From the NCBI GenBank assembly GCA_965226285.1, contig CBDDCQ010000006.1, positions 744,001 through 808,000 on the forward strand: a stretch of DNA of 64,000 nucleotides, read 5' to 3'. The notes below the pieces were generated by a model. That model made no database searches. It was not told where the DNA came from and saw only the letters and a list, made by a program, of their open reading frames with translations. Position numbers and translations under genes: made by a program. This DNA is from CBDDCQ01 sp965226285. Lineage in GTDB: Bacteria > Bacteroidota > Bacteroidia > Flavobacteriales > Ichthyobacteriaceae. Below are positions 10,227 through 18,405 of the stretch, piece after piece; position 1 is the first letter of the stretch; each line of letters starts with the position of its first letter.

Positions 10227-10444
10227 TTTGCTTACTATTTTAATAATTATACATTATATCAAAAAACAGATCGCCAAGATAGTAAAAAAATATTTAAACT
10301 TACCAAGTGTATTCTACTCTCTAAACACTATAATTTTTCGAGAATTATATCATATTTTGTCATCAATAGTCTTATTTATGGTCCTTTTTCGGTATTTTTT
10401 CTATTTGATTTGATAATTGAACGAATATACTGGGGGGATCATAT

Positions 10445-10595
10445 AAACATATAAATTGTAACAAATGGCTTCCAATATATTTTTGCATATCCATCTTGGC
10501 TAAACCTCTATAGCAGGTGCTATACTACCATTAAACCATCTTTTAATCTTCCTAAATGTCCTCTTTAGCTTAATATCTATGTTTGACTTACCCAT
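10445..10595 (-). pseudogene. 3' remnant of an IS5-type transposase
   Basis: Minus-strand translation from 10595 gives KLKRTFRKIKRWFNGS, then after frame changes CYRGLAKMDMQ and NILEAICYNLY. Joined, these match the usual C-terminus of IS5-group transposases (a KRWF..RYRGLAK...Q...EA..YNLY pattern). At least two frame disruptions and the loss of the 5' part make it non-functional. It fills most of the gap between acs and the cysteine-peptidase gene and suggests past mobile-element traffic at this junction. Confidence 0.55.
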
Positions 10596-10613
10596 TTATT
10601 CACTTATAAAATG

Positions 10614-10621
10614 TAATTTTG
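10614..10621 (+). promoter_or_regulatory. -7 box upstream of the cysteine-peptidase candidate
   Basis: TAATTTTG matches TAnnTTTG and lies 22 nt before the ATG at 10644. The nearest upstream TTG (10583-10585) is too far (28 bp) for an ideal spacer, so only the -7 element is well supported. Confidence 0.45.
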
Positions 10622-10643
10622 CAATTTACAAAATTAGTTGTAT

Positions 10644-11138
10644 ATGATCACACGAGACAATTTTAAAAACTTTCTAAAACACTTTTGGAATTTTTTAAAA
10701 AAAATTTTTTTTCTTAGTAGAAAACAAAAATCTATTTTATGGGAAAGTACCAATGTTGATCTTTCACTTTACAATGAACCCCATAATTGCGGATTAATTG
10801 CTTTACATGAACTGATTCCAAATCTATCCATAAACAATCTAAAAAAAGCATTTTTGTTTTGTTGTGAAAAATGGCCTTACGATGGGGTTAAAAAAAGAGA
10901 TATGAACATAGTACTTAGATACCTAAAATTATACGATTTAATGAGCTATAAAGATGTTTCTGAAGATAATTTTTTACTGAATGAACTTATAAAAAACACT
11001 AAAAAAAGTTATATGGTATTAGTGCCAAATCATTATTTTGTGGTAAAAAATGGAATAGTAATTGACCACGATGGAGAATACTATTACAGACAACGAAACA
11101 AAATTCTTGTCCATTGTTATTGGGAATTGATCAGTTAG
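10644..11138 (+). CDS. Putative papain-like cysteine peptidase next to an E1-like gene
   Basis: The 164-aa protein starts at the ATG at 10644; an in-frame TTG two codons earlier is less likely. It has a basic, hydrophobic N-terminus (residues 7-25), then EPHNCGLIALHEL with Cys49 in the N-C-G context of papain-like active sites. Later VPNHYFVVKNGIVIDHDG supplies His130 and Asp141/143. The order Cys, His, Asp and the ALHELIPN pattern resemble C39/papain-like peptidases. I recognise no exact family. Its stop overlaps the stop of the convergent ThiF gene by 4 bp, an unusually tight arrangement. If the neighbouring operon makes a ubiquitin-like modifier, this could be its processing or deconjugating protease; that is inference. 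Confidence 0.6.
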   Translation: MITRDNFKNFLKHFWNFLKKIFFLSRKQKSILWESTNVDLSLYNEPHNCGLIALHELIPNLSINNLKKAFLFCCEKWPYDGVKKRDMNIVLRYLKLYDLMSYKDVSEDNFLLNELIKNTKKSYMVLVPNHYFVVKNGIVIDHDGEYYYRQRNKILVHCYWELIS

Positions 11139-11869
11139 TTTATAGCTTCATCATCAACTTTGATTAAAGTTGGTAAAAAGTTTTTATACTCTTTTTGATA
11201 CTTTCTAAAATGCTTAGAATTACCATTTTTTAAATGGTGTAGTAACATCAAAAAGCCAACTGATGTTGCTTCTACCACAATAGCTGCAAAAGAACCGTTA
11301 TCAGTGCCGTAGCCTTCTATTTGCTTTCTCGAATCTGGTGTTTCAGGTTTCCAAATACATTGATAACTTAGCCTTTCTCTTTCCACTTCAACACCAATAG
11401 AAAACCACTTGTTATTTGCTTTTTTGCATATATTTTCAATTTGTATTCTTACCTCGTTTTTATCAACAGCAATTAAAATAAAGTCATATTCTCTTATTAC
11501 TGATATGGCTTCCTCGTTTTGTTTTTTATCTTTTTCTTCTATGCAACGGTTACTATATCTCAAATTCCATTCATAACAATTAACTTTAATACGACTATTT
11601 ATTGCCTGTAATTTTTCTTTTAATACTTTTACTTTGGGATTATTGACATTATTTTGAGAAAAGGAAAATACCCTGTTTAAGTTTTTTGCTTCAACTATAT
11701 CACCATCTATTAGCGATATTCTTGTTGCTCCTGTGCGGACAAGCATTTCAGCAAAATTTGCGCCAACACCCCCACAACCCACTATACAGAAAAAGGAATT
11801 TTTTATCTTGGTTACTAAATCTTCACCTAATGCCGGAATTGATCTCGAAAGTAAGCTGTTTTCTAACAC
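11135..11869 (-). CDS. ThiF/MoeB/E1-like adenylyltransferase
   Basis: The 244-aa protein shows the E1-like nucleotide-binding fold: GCGGVG (residues 31-36), SLIDGDIVEAKNLNRV with Asp55/57 and Asn63/Arg66, Lys79 in NNPKVKVL, and AVDKNEVR with Asp136. A GSFAAIVVEATSVG segment matches the late E1 helix. A cysteine in SYQCIWKPE (Cys171) could be the acceptor; no CxxC zinc pairs are visible. It lacks the rhodanese and ubiquitin-fold extensions of larger E1s. GTG is taken as start, 4 bp after the stop of the upstream gene, so translation is probably coupled. It is the third gene of a compact operon. Confidence 0.85.
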   Translation of the reverse strand: MLENSLLSRSIPALGEDLVTKIKNSFFCIVGCGGVGANFAEMLVRTGATRISLIDGDIVEAKNLNRVFSFSQNNVNNPKVKVLKEKLQAINSRIKVNCYEWNLRYSNRCIEEKDKKQNEEAISVIREYDFILIAVDKNEVRIQIENICKKANNKWFSIGVEVERERLSYQCIWKPETPDSRKQIEGYGTDNGSFAAIVVEATSVGFLMLLHHLKNGNSKHFRKYQKEYKNFLPTLIKVDDEAIN

Positions 11870-11873
11870 AATT

Positions 11874-12254
11874 TCAAAAATCTATATATTGGTATAATTC
11901 TTTACATAGCCTCTTAATACAGTCCGCGCTAACAGGATATTTATCGACATCCGAAATAAGCACTGAAAAAGGATAGAATTTTTTAGTATTATACTCAAAT
12001 TCTCTATAATCTGGATGAGGTGATATCTCACGCACTTTTTCTTGGGTTATCCAACATTTACGATTAAATGATAAATTAGTGTTATTGATACTGAAAGCTA
12101 TGGAAACGGGGGTTGAATTATCATCTGGGCTGTAGGTGCTAACGATTATAAGTACATCTTCAAAGTTCCGAATACTTTTTAAAGAAGAAGAAATACCTAA
12201 TTCTTTTAAGTTTTTTTGTATCTCTTTTAGTTTTGCAATATAATCATTTTCCAT
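11874..12254 (-). CDS. Hypothetical protein in E1-like operon (possible E2/RWD-like)
   Basis: A 126-aa protein I cannot assign to a family. An N-terminal amphipathic helix (residues 1-20) is followed by alternating beta-type stretches (33-41, 49-63, 94-101) and a C-terminal helix (109-124). It has three cysteines (67, 112, 117) and an ISPHPDY segment (78-83) loosely recalling the HP-containing loop of E2 folds. Position between a small tailed protein and the ThiF-like gene, with 3-4 bp spacings on both sides, is the best clue. An E2-like or adaptor role is conjecture. Confidence 0.5.
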   Translation of the reverse strand: MENDYIAKLKEIQKNLKELGISSSLKSIRNFEDVLIIVSTYSPDDNSTPVSIAFSINNTNLSFNRKCWITQEKVREISPHPDYREFEYNTKKFYPFSVLISDVDKYPVSADCIKRLCKELYQYIDF

Positions 12255-12257
12255 AAC

Positions 12258-12623
12258 TTAACTACCTGCTGGTCCCGTATTAGGTGTCGTGTCATTCGTT
12301 TCTGATTGGTGAGAAGGGCTATCTTCTGGGTTTTTCCAAGTGATTTTAGCCTCTTTAATTTCTAATTTGATATTTTCACCGTCTTTTTCCGTAACATCAA
12401 TACAAACAGCGATTGCCTTGTCATCTAAAACCAAATGAAAACGTTCTTCAATCTGCTCAAATTTTAATTTTTCAGCACCAAAAAATTTGAGTTCTTTTAA
12501 AAAAGCTAAAATATCAGCTTTCCCATCAAAAACTGCATGATCTTTTGGTTCTATTTGAAATTTATCAGATTCAAAAGCCCAAGTCCATTTCTCATCGTAG
12601 CTTTTAATAACATATTTTCCCAT
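12258..12623 (-). CDS. Small tailed protein, first gene of E1-like operon (possible ubiquitin-like modifier)
   Basis: The 121-aa protein has a compact part (residues 1-95) with short beta strands around one helix (ADILAFLKELKFFG), followed by a 25-residue low-complexity hydrophilic tail ending TTPNTGPAGS. A flexible C-terminus containing a Gly close to the end would suit a modifier that needs trimming before E1 activation, but no sequence match to ubiquitin is evident. It is separated by 3 bp from the next gene and preceded by a -7 box 46 bp upstream, so it starts the operon. Confidence 0.5.
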   Translation of the reverse strand: MGKYVIKSYDEKWTWAFESDKFQIEPKDHAVFDGKADILAFLKELKFFGAEKLKFEQIEERFHLVLDDKAIAVCIDVTEKDGENIKLEIKEAKITWKNPEDSPSHQSETNDTTPNTGPAGS

Positions 12624-12668
12624 TGTAAAAAGACTTCAAATTTATTTAAATATTAGTAAAGTAAGAGG

Positions 12669-12676
12669 CAAAATTA
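12669..12676 (-). promoter_or_regulatory. -7 box for the E1-like operon
   Basis: Minus-strand TAATTTTG lies 46 bp upstream of the ATG at 12623. No TTG lies at the ideal distance. Confidence 0.4.
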
Positions 12677-13113
12677 ATAAAAAATTTAATAGATATTACT
12701 GTTTAGGTAAATATTTTTTGAATTTTTTACTTTGTACGGATTTGTCATGTATTTATAAGTACATTTGTACCCCCTTGTGAACCTGTGAATAATTAACAAT
12801 TTGTGTATCACTTTTAAATAAAAAGTAAAGAAATTTTAGGTATAGAAAAAAATATTCAAAAAAAGACCAACTTAACCTTAAAGAAGTGAATTATTTCGCA
12901 TTTTAAAGATTTACCATTAACAAAAGTATATTGTTTGAAATATGGGCGTGTATGTATGCTTCATTAACGGATTAAAAAGTATTACAATCGTCAGGCTAAA
13001 TTTAACACCATGTGGTAACCCCCCCTTTAAAAACGGGGATTAAATACGCAAAAAAGTAGGGACCTGTCCCCTATTTCTCTTTTATACCATGATGAACATA
13101 ACTTTAATTTACC
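12677..13113. other. AT-rich intergenic region shared with the 3' flank of BspA-like genes
   Basis: There is no gene here. Positions 13018-13042 carry a C-rich/G-rich inverted motif like those at 18279-18368. The block from about 13078 to the stop codon of the following BspA-like gene recurs almost unchanged at about 47970-48020, downstream of the third paralog. This indicates duplication that included flanking DNA. Confidence 0.5.
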
Positions 13114-16100
13114 TTAATACCCCACCACTGATGCACGATTACCATGTTTTAGGTTATCTTCCCAACGAGACACTTTTGCACTAGGTACATATATGTTAGT
13201 GAGCTTGCTACAATTATAAAATGGATTATTTCCAATACTGGTTACGGAATTAGGAATCGTAATACTGGTAAGTGAAGTACAAGACCAAAATGCACTACCT
13301 CCAATACTGGTTACAAAATTACCAATCGTAATACTGGTAAGTTTCTTACAGTTATAAAATGCCGAATTTCCAATACTGGTTACGGAATTAGGAATCGTAA
13401 TACTGGTAAGTTTGGTACAATGATTAAATGCTTGATCTCCAATACTGATTACGGAATTAGGAATCGTAATACTGGTAAGTGAAATACAACTAGTAAATGT
13501 ATTATTTTCAATACTGGTTACAGAATTAGGAATCGTAATACTGGTAAGTTTGTCACAACCATAAAATGCCGAATTTCCAATACTGGTTACGGAATTAGGA
13601 ATCGTAATACTGGTAAGTTCGTCACAATCATAAAATGTCGAATTTCCAATACTGGTTACGGAATTAGGAATCGTAATACGAGTAAGTGAAATACAACTAT
13701 GAAATGCCTCATTTCCAATACTGGTTACAGAATTGGGAATCGTAATACGAGTAAGGTTGATACAATCCTTAAATGCCGTTAATCCAATACTGGTTACGGT
13801 GATACCATTAATCATATAAGGAATGGTTACTGTTGTTAAACTATTTCTGTTAACGCCTGTTTTAAGTGTTACTTCCCCACCACTACTTATCTTAAAAACA
13901 TCTCTATAAATATGAAACTGTGCATTTGAAATAGTAGCATCTGATTTGCCGGGGTGTTCTAAGACAATAGTTAGGGTAAGCGTACCAATTTTGTTATAAC
14001 TCGTAATTTTAGCCGCTCTGCCGCTCCCTGAAACAGTCGCATTTGTACCGTTTTTATTCGTAATGTTAACGGTTTTAATGGTGTATCCATTCTTACCACT
14101 GCCCGTAACCCCTGCTAATAGCTGGGCATTGGTAATTTCGCCACTACTGCTAAACGCCTTCGTTTGCTTCGTCCAAGTTAAACTTTCCGCACCGCCCTTT
14201 ATAATTTCAAACTGTGCACCTGTAAGGGTTACATCGTTTTTAGTATCGTGTGCTAACACAAGGGTGAGCGTAAGCGTACCAATTTTGAGATAACTCGTAA
14301 TTTTAGCTGCTCTGCCGCTCCCTGAAACCCTTGCACCTGTACCGTTTGTACTGGTAATGGTAACGGTTTTGATGGTGTAACCCGTCTTGCCACTGCCCGT
14401 AATGCCTGCTAATAAATTGCCATTGGTAATTTCGCCACCACTGCTAAACGCCTTCGTTTGCTTGGTCCAACTTAAACTTTCCGCAGTACCCTTCGTTATT
14501 TCAAACTGTGCACCTGTAAGGGTTACATCGTTTTTAGTATCATGTTGTAAAATAATCGTAAGGGTAAGCGTACCTATTTTGTTATAATTCGTAATTTTAG
14601 CTGCTCTGCCGCTCCCTGAAACCCTCGCACCTGTACCGTTTGTATTCGTAATCCTAACGGTTTTAATGGTGTATCCATTCTTACCGCTTCCTGTAACACC
14701 TGCTAATAAATTGCCATTGGTAATTTCGCCACTACTGCTAAACGGTTTCGTTTGCTTCCTCCAACTTAAAGGTGGTGCTGACGCCTTCGTAATTTCAAAC
14801 TCCGCACCAGTGATGTTTTTATCCTGCTTGGTATCGTTTTCAAATACAATAGATAAAGTCAAAGTACCCGCCTTGGTATAACTGACGATCTTAGCTGAAT
14901 TGCCATTCCCTGAAACCCTTGCGCCTGTACCTCCTGCATCACTTATGTTTACTGTTTTGATTCTATAGCCTGTTTTTGTTCCGTTAAGACCTGCTAACAA
15001 ATCCCGATTGCTTATCTCTCCTCTATCACTATAAACCTTAATTTGTTTACGCCAACTCAAATCAGCCGGTACGGGCATCTTCCTAATTTCAAATTGTGCA
15101 TTACTGAGCGTTTTTTCTCCTTTGGTAGCGTGCTGAAGTACAAGCGTCAACGTCAAGATAGTGGCTTTGCCATAACCAATGATTTTAGCTGCAGTACCAC
15201 TCCCTGAAACCCTTGCACCACTGCTTGAGGAATCATTCGCAATCTGTACGGTTTTTATACGATAACCTGTTTTTGTACCGCGCACACCGTTCAATAACGC
15301 TGCATTGCTTATCTCTCCTGCGGGACTGTAAACCTTGCTTTGTCTGTTCCAACTTAAAGGTACAGATACAGCTCCACTGGTAAGTTCAAATTGTGCACCC
15401 GTTATGGTTTTATCTGCTTTGGTATCGTGTTCAAATACAAGTGTCAACGTCAGGATAGTAGGTTTGCTATAACTGACGATCTTAGCTGCAGTACCACTTC
15501 CTGAAACAGACGCACCACTACTTGACGAATCCCTCGTAATCTGTACTGATTTGATACGATAGCCTGTCTTTGTACCCCCAAGACCGTTTAATAGTTCAGC
15601 ATTGCTGATCTCTCCTCTATCACTATAAGGCTTACTTTGTTTACCCCAACTTAAATTACTCGGGGCAGCCCCCTTTGTAATTTCAAATTGTGCACCTGCT
15701 ATGGTTTTATCTGCTTTGGTATCATGCTCAAATATAATAGATAAGGTCAAAGTACCCGCTTTGCGATAACCAACGATCTTAGCTGCAGTACCACTCCCTG
15801 AAACAGTCGCACTTGTACCGTTTTTATGGGTAATGCTTACCGATTTAATGGTATAGCCTGTTTTTGTACCGCTAAGACCCCTTAATAACTCTGCATTGCT
15901 TATCTCTCCTCTATCACTATAAGGCTTACTTTGTTTACGCCAAGTCAAATCATCTGGTACGGGCATCTTTGTAATTTCAAACTCCGCACCAGTGATGTTT
16001 TTATCCTCCTTGGTATCGTGTTCAAATACAATCGATAGAGTCAAAGTACCCGCCTTGGTATAACTGACGATCTTAGCTGAAGTGCCGTTCCCTGAAACTC

Positions 16101-18066
16101 TTGCACCTGTACCTGCTTTATTACTTATGGTTACTGTTTTGATTCTATAGCCTGTTTTTGTACCGCTAAGACCGTTTAATAATGCTGCATTGCTGATCTC
16201 TCCTCCAGCACTATAAACCTTATTTTGTTTACGCCAAGTCAAATCAGCTGGTACGGGCATCTTTCTAATTTCAAACACTGCACTACTGAGCGTTTTATCT
16301 GCTTTGGTATCGTGCTGAAGTACAAGCGTCAAAGTCAAAATAGTAGCTTTGCCATAATCAACGATCTTAGCTGCAGTACCACTTCCTGAAACCCTCGCAC
16401 CACTGCCCCCTGAATCATTTGTAATCTGTACTGATTTGATACGATAGCCGTCTTTTGTACCGCGCACACCGTCCAATAATTCAACGTTGCTTATCTCTCC
16501 TGAAACACTATAAACCTTGCTTTGTCTGCTCCAAGTTAAAGGTACAGATACAGCTCCACTGGTAAGTTCAAATTGTGCACCCGTTATGGTTTTATCTACT
16601 TTGGTATCGTGTTCAAATACAAGTGTCAACGTCAAGATAGTCGCTTTGCTATAATTAATGATCTTAGCTGCAGTACCACTACCTGAAACCCTCGCACCAC
16701 TACTTGAGGAGTCACTTGTAATCGCTACACTTTTAATCCGATACCCTACTTTTGAACCTTCGAGACCTTCTAATAATTCAGCATTGCTTATCTCCTGACC
16801 AGAACGATAAGTCTTCAATTGTTTTACCCAAGTTAAATTGGTAGGTGCAGCCATCTTCGTAATTTCAAATTGTGCACCCGTTATGGTTTTTTCTGCTTTG
16901 GTAGCGTGTTCAAATACAAGCGTCAACGTCAAGGTAACTGCTTTGTTATAATTAATGATCTTAGCTGCAGTACCACTCCCTGAAACCCTTGCACCACTTG
17001 TTGATGAATCATTTGTAATCTGTACTGATTTGATACGATAGCCCTCTTTTGGTCCCTGCAGACCGCCTAATAGTTCAGCGTTGCTTATCTCTCCCCCCGA
17101 ACGATAAACCTTGCTTTGTTTGCGCCAAGTTAAGCCCTCAGTAATTTCAAATTGTGCACCCGTTATGGTTTTGTCTGCTTTGGTATCGTGTTCAAATACA
17201 AGTGTCAACGTCAGGATAGTAGGTTTGCTATAACTGACGATCTTAGCTGCAGTACCACTTCCTGAAACACGTGCACCACTACTTGAGGAATCATCCGTAA
17301 TCTGTACTGATTTGATACGATAGCCCTCTTTTGGACCCGATACACCGCCTAATAATTCAACATTGCTTATCTCTCCACCCAAAGCATAAACCTTGCTTTG
17401 TTTTCTCCAGTTTAAATCCGAAGGAGCATCCCCCTTTGTAATTTCAAATTGTGCATTACTGAGCGTTACATCCAAATCTGATGTAACATTGTGTTTTAAG
17501 CGCAACGAAGCCGTAAAAACGCCCACCCGATTAAATGCTAACCTTAGATTTGGCGCACTTCCATTGACCGTTACTATATCATTAGGATTCAGATTTGTAA
17601 TCTCTTTTAAAGTATAGCCATCCTTTGCACCTTTTACATGATTTAGAATTTCTGTAGCATTCAAATGCCCACCTTTTGTATATTCTTTGGTCAGTTTTTC
17701 AAAGGTCAATACTGGACGTAATATTTTTACCGTTACTGTATATTTTTTGCTCTCTCCATTCTCTGCGGTTACTGTAAACGATACTGGATTGCTCCAATCT
17801 TTCACTTTCGTTGGGTCGGGTTTGATCGTTGCCTTTTCCGATAACTTTACCTTTGCCGATAAAGAACTTATATCCGCTGCGTAGGGTACCTCTATCAATA
17901 AGGAGGTGCCGTTTAATTTGCCTTTATAAGTGCCTAATTCAAAGGAGATGATCGATGCCTCTTTGCTCTTTTTCAAAGGCTTATCTTCTTTAGTACATTG
18001 ACTCATTACAGTAACATACAATATCAATGATAGTATATTAATAAAATCTTTCATTTTTTTATTCAT
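13114..18066 (-). CDS. Giant BspA-like surface lipoprotein, copy 1
   Basis: About 1,650 aa. I start it at Met 18066, giving a Lys-rich n-region, a hydrophobic stretch and a Cys in VMSQCTKEDKP as lipidation site; Met codons at 18087 and 18054 are alternatives. Then come an Ig/cadherin-like domain (DUF5018 style, SIISFELGTYKGKL to KKYTVTVKIL), one divergent module, and twelve tandem modules of about 90 aa. These begin with W-x-K-Q and carry GEISNAELL, GYRIKSV and ARVSGSGTAAKI. Last come nine 23-residue leucine-rich repeats of the BspA (LRR_5) type with IPNSVTSIG. Such proteins act as surface adhesins in related bacteria. Base composition is visibly less AT-rich than its neighbours. Promoter TAAATTTG at 18175-18168. 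Confidence 0.85.
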   Translation of the reverse strand: MNKKMKDFINILSLILYVTVMSQCTKEDKPLKKSKEASIISFELGTYKGKLNGTSLLIEVPYAADISSLSAKVKLSEKATIKPDPTKVKDWSNPVSFTVTAENGESKKYTVTVKILRPVLTFEKLTKEYTKGGHLNATEILNHVKGAKDGYTLKEITNLNPNDIVTVNGSAPNLRLAFNRVGVFTASLRLKHNVTSDLDVTLSNAQFEITKGDAPSDLNWRKQSKVYALGGEISNVELLGGVSGPKEGYRIKSVQITDDSSSSGARVSGSGTAAKIVSYSKPTILTLTLVFEHDTKADKTITGAQFEITEGLTWRKQSKVYRSGGEISNAELLGGLQGPKEGYRIKSVQITNDSSTSGARVSGSGTAAKIINYNKAVTLTLTLVFEHATKAEKTITGAQFEITKMAAPTNLTWVKQLKTYRSGQEISNAELLEGLEGSKVGYRIKSVAITSDSSSSGARVSGSGTAAKIINYSKATILTLTLVFEHDTKVDKTITGAQFELTSGAVSVPLTWSRQSKVYSVSGEISNVELLDGVRGTKDGYRIKSVQITNDSGGSGARVSGSGTAAKIVDYGKATILTLTLVLQHDTKADKTLSSAVFEIRKMPVPADLTWRKQNKVYSAGGEISNAALLNGLSGTKTGYRIKTVTISNKAGTGARVSGNGTSAKIVSYTKAGTLTLSIVFEHDTKEDKNITGAEFEITKMPVPDDLTWRKQSKPYSDRGEISNAELLRGLSGTKTGYTIKSVSITHKNGTSATVSGSGTAAKIVGYRKAGTLTLSIIFEHDTKADKTIAGAQFEITKGAAPSNLSWGKQSKPYSDRGEISNAELLNGLGGTKTGYRIKSVQITRDSSSSGASVSGSGTAAKIVSYSKPTILTLTLVFEHDTKADKTITGAQFELTSGAVSVPLSWNRQSKVYSPAGEISNAALLNGVRGTKTGYRIKTVQIANDSSSSGARVSGSGTAAKIIGYGKATILTLTLVLQHATKGEKTLSNAQFEIRKMPVPADLSWRKQIKVYSDRGEISNRDLLAGLNGTKTGYRIKTVNISDAGGTGARVSGNGNSAKIVSYTKAGTLTLSIVFENDTKQDKNITGAEFEITKASAPPLSWRKQTKPFSSSGEITNGNLLAGVTGSGKNGYTIKTVRITNTNGTGARVSGSGRAAKITNYNKIGTLTLTIILQHDTKNDVTLTGAQFEITKGTAESLSWTKQTKAFSSGGEITNGNLLAGITGSGKTGYTIKTVTITSTNGTGARVSGSGRAAKITSYLKIGTLTLTLVLAHDTKNDVTLTGAQFEIIKGGAESLTWTKQTKAFSSSGEITNAQLLAGVTGSGKNGYTIKTVNITNKNGTNATVSGSGRAAKITSYNKIGTLTLTIVLEHPGKSDATISNAQFHIYRDVFKISSGGEVTLKTGVNRNSLTTVTIPYMINGITVTSIGLTAFKDCINLTRITIPNSVTSIGNEAFHSCISLTRITIPNSVTSIGNSTFYDCDELTSITIPNSVTSIGNSAFYGCDKLTSITIPNSVTSIENNTFTSCISLTSITIPNSVISIGDQAFNHCTKLTSITIPNSVTSIGNSAFYNCKKLTSITIGNFVTSIGGSAFWSCTSLTSITIPNSVTSIGNNPFYNCSKLTNIYVPSAKVSRWEDNLKHGNRASVVGY

Positions 18067-18167
18067 AACTTGACTTTTTAAAAACATAGGGTTTAAAGTA
18101 TTTTATTATTATAATATTTAAATTATACTAACTATTGATGTTCTATCGCCAATAATTTAGTGCGGGG

Positions 18168-18175
18168 CAAATTTA
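18168..18175 (-). promoter_or_regulatory. -7 box for BspA-like copy 1
   Basis: Minus-strand TAAATTTG about 100 bp upstream of the start codon. Equivalent boxes precede the other two paralogs at 22316-22309 and 51997-51990. Confidence 0.5.
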
Positions 18176-18278
18176 TAAAAAAATTGACAATAAATCAAAA
18201 GAAAAAATAATTTTTTTCTCAAAACAGGTATATAGAGTAATTGTTTTCATACGGGCATCTTTGGTAAAATCCCCCTTT

Positions 18279-18300
18279 GTCCCCCTTTAAAAAGGGGGAC
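18279..18300. terminator. Perfect 22-bp C/G hairpin, possible terminator or repeat element
   Basis: A perfect inverted repeat (stem of ten, starting GTCCCCCTTT) lies between copies 1 and 2 of the BspA-like genes. It could end transcription of copy 2 or be a short dispersed repeat, since related C5/G5 motifs occur at 13018 and 18353. Confidence 0.4.
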
Positions 18301-18352
18301 TAAATACTCAACTTGCTCTGTGTGTTTGTGCTATTGTCCATGTGGTAAAATC

Positions 18353-18368
18353 CCCCTTTTTAAAGGGG
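18353..18368. terminator. Hairpin downstream of BspA-like copy 2
   Basis: CCCCTTT, two T, AAAGGGG forms a perfect stem 38 bp downstream of the stop of copy 2. Position suits a terminator; no strong U-run follows on the minus strand. Confidence 0.4.
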
Positions 18369-18405
18369 AAAGTAAAGGGGGTTAAAAATAAATAATTATT
18401 TTACC

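Noticed and set aside
11135..12623. Assignment of the ThiF operon to the PRTRC plasmid system or to thiamine/molybdopterin synthesis
   Set aside because: None of the other PRTRC genes nor any ThiS/MoaD-like protein with a terminal Gly-Gly, or thiamine or molybdopterin genes, is nearby.
13018..13042. Possible rho-independent terminator with C-run and G-run
   Set aside because: The stem is only four pairs with a long loop and no clear T-run on either side; kept only as a repeat note.
13180..13800. Regular 69-bp direct repeats (also at 18490-19150 and 48090-49150) that could suggest a CRISPR array
   Set aside because: The repeats translate on the minus strand into BspA-type 23-residue leucine-rich repeats; there are no unique spacers and no cas genes.
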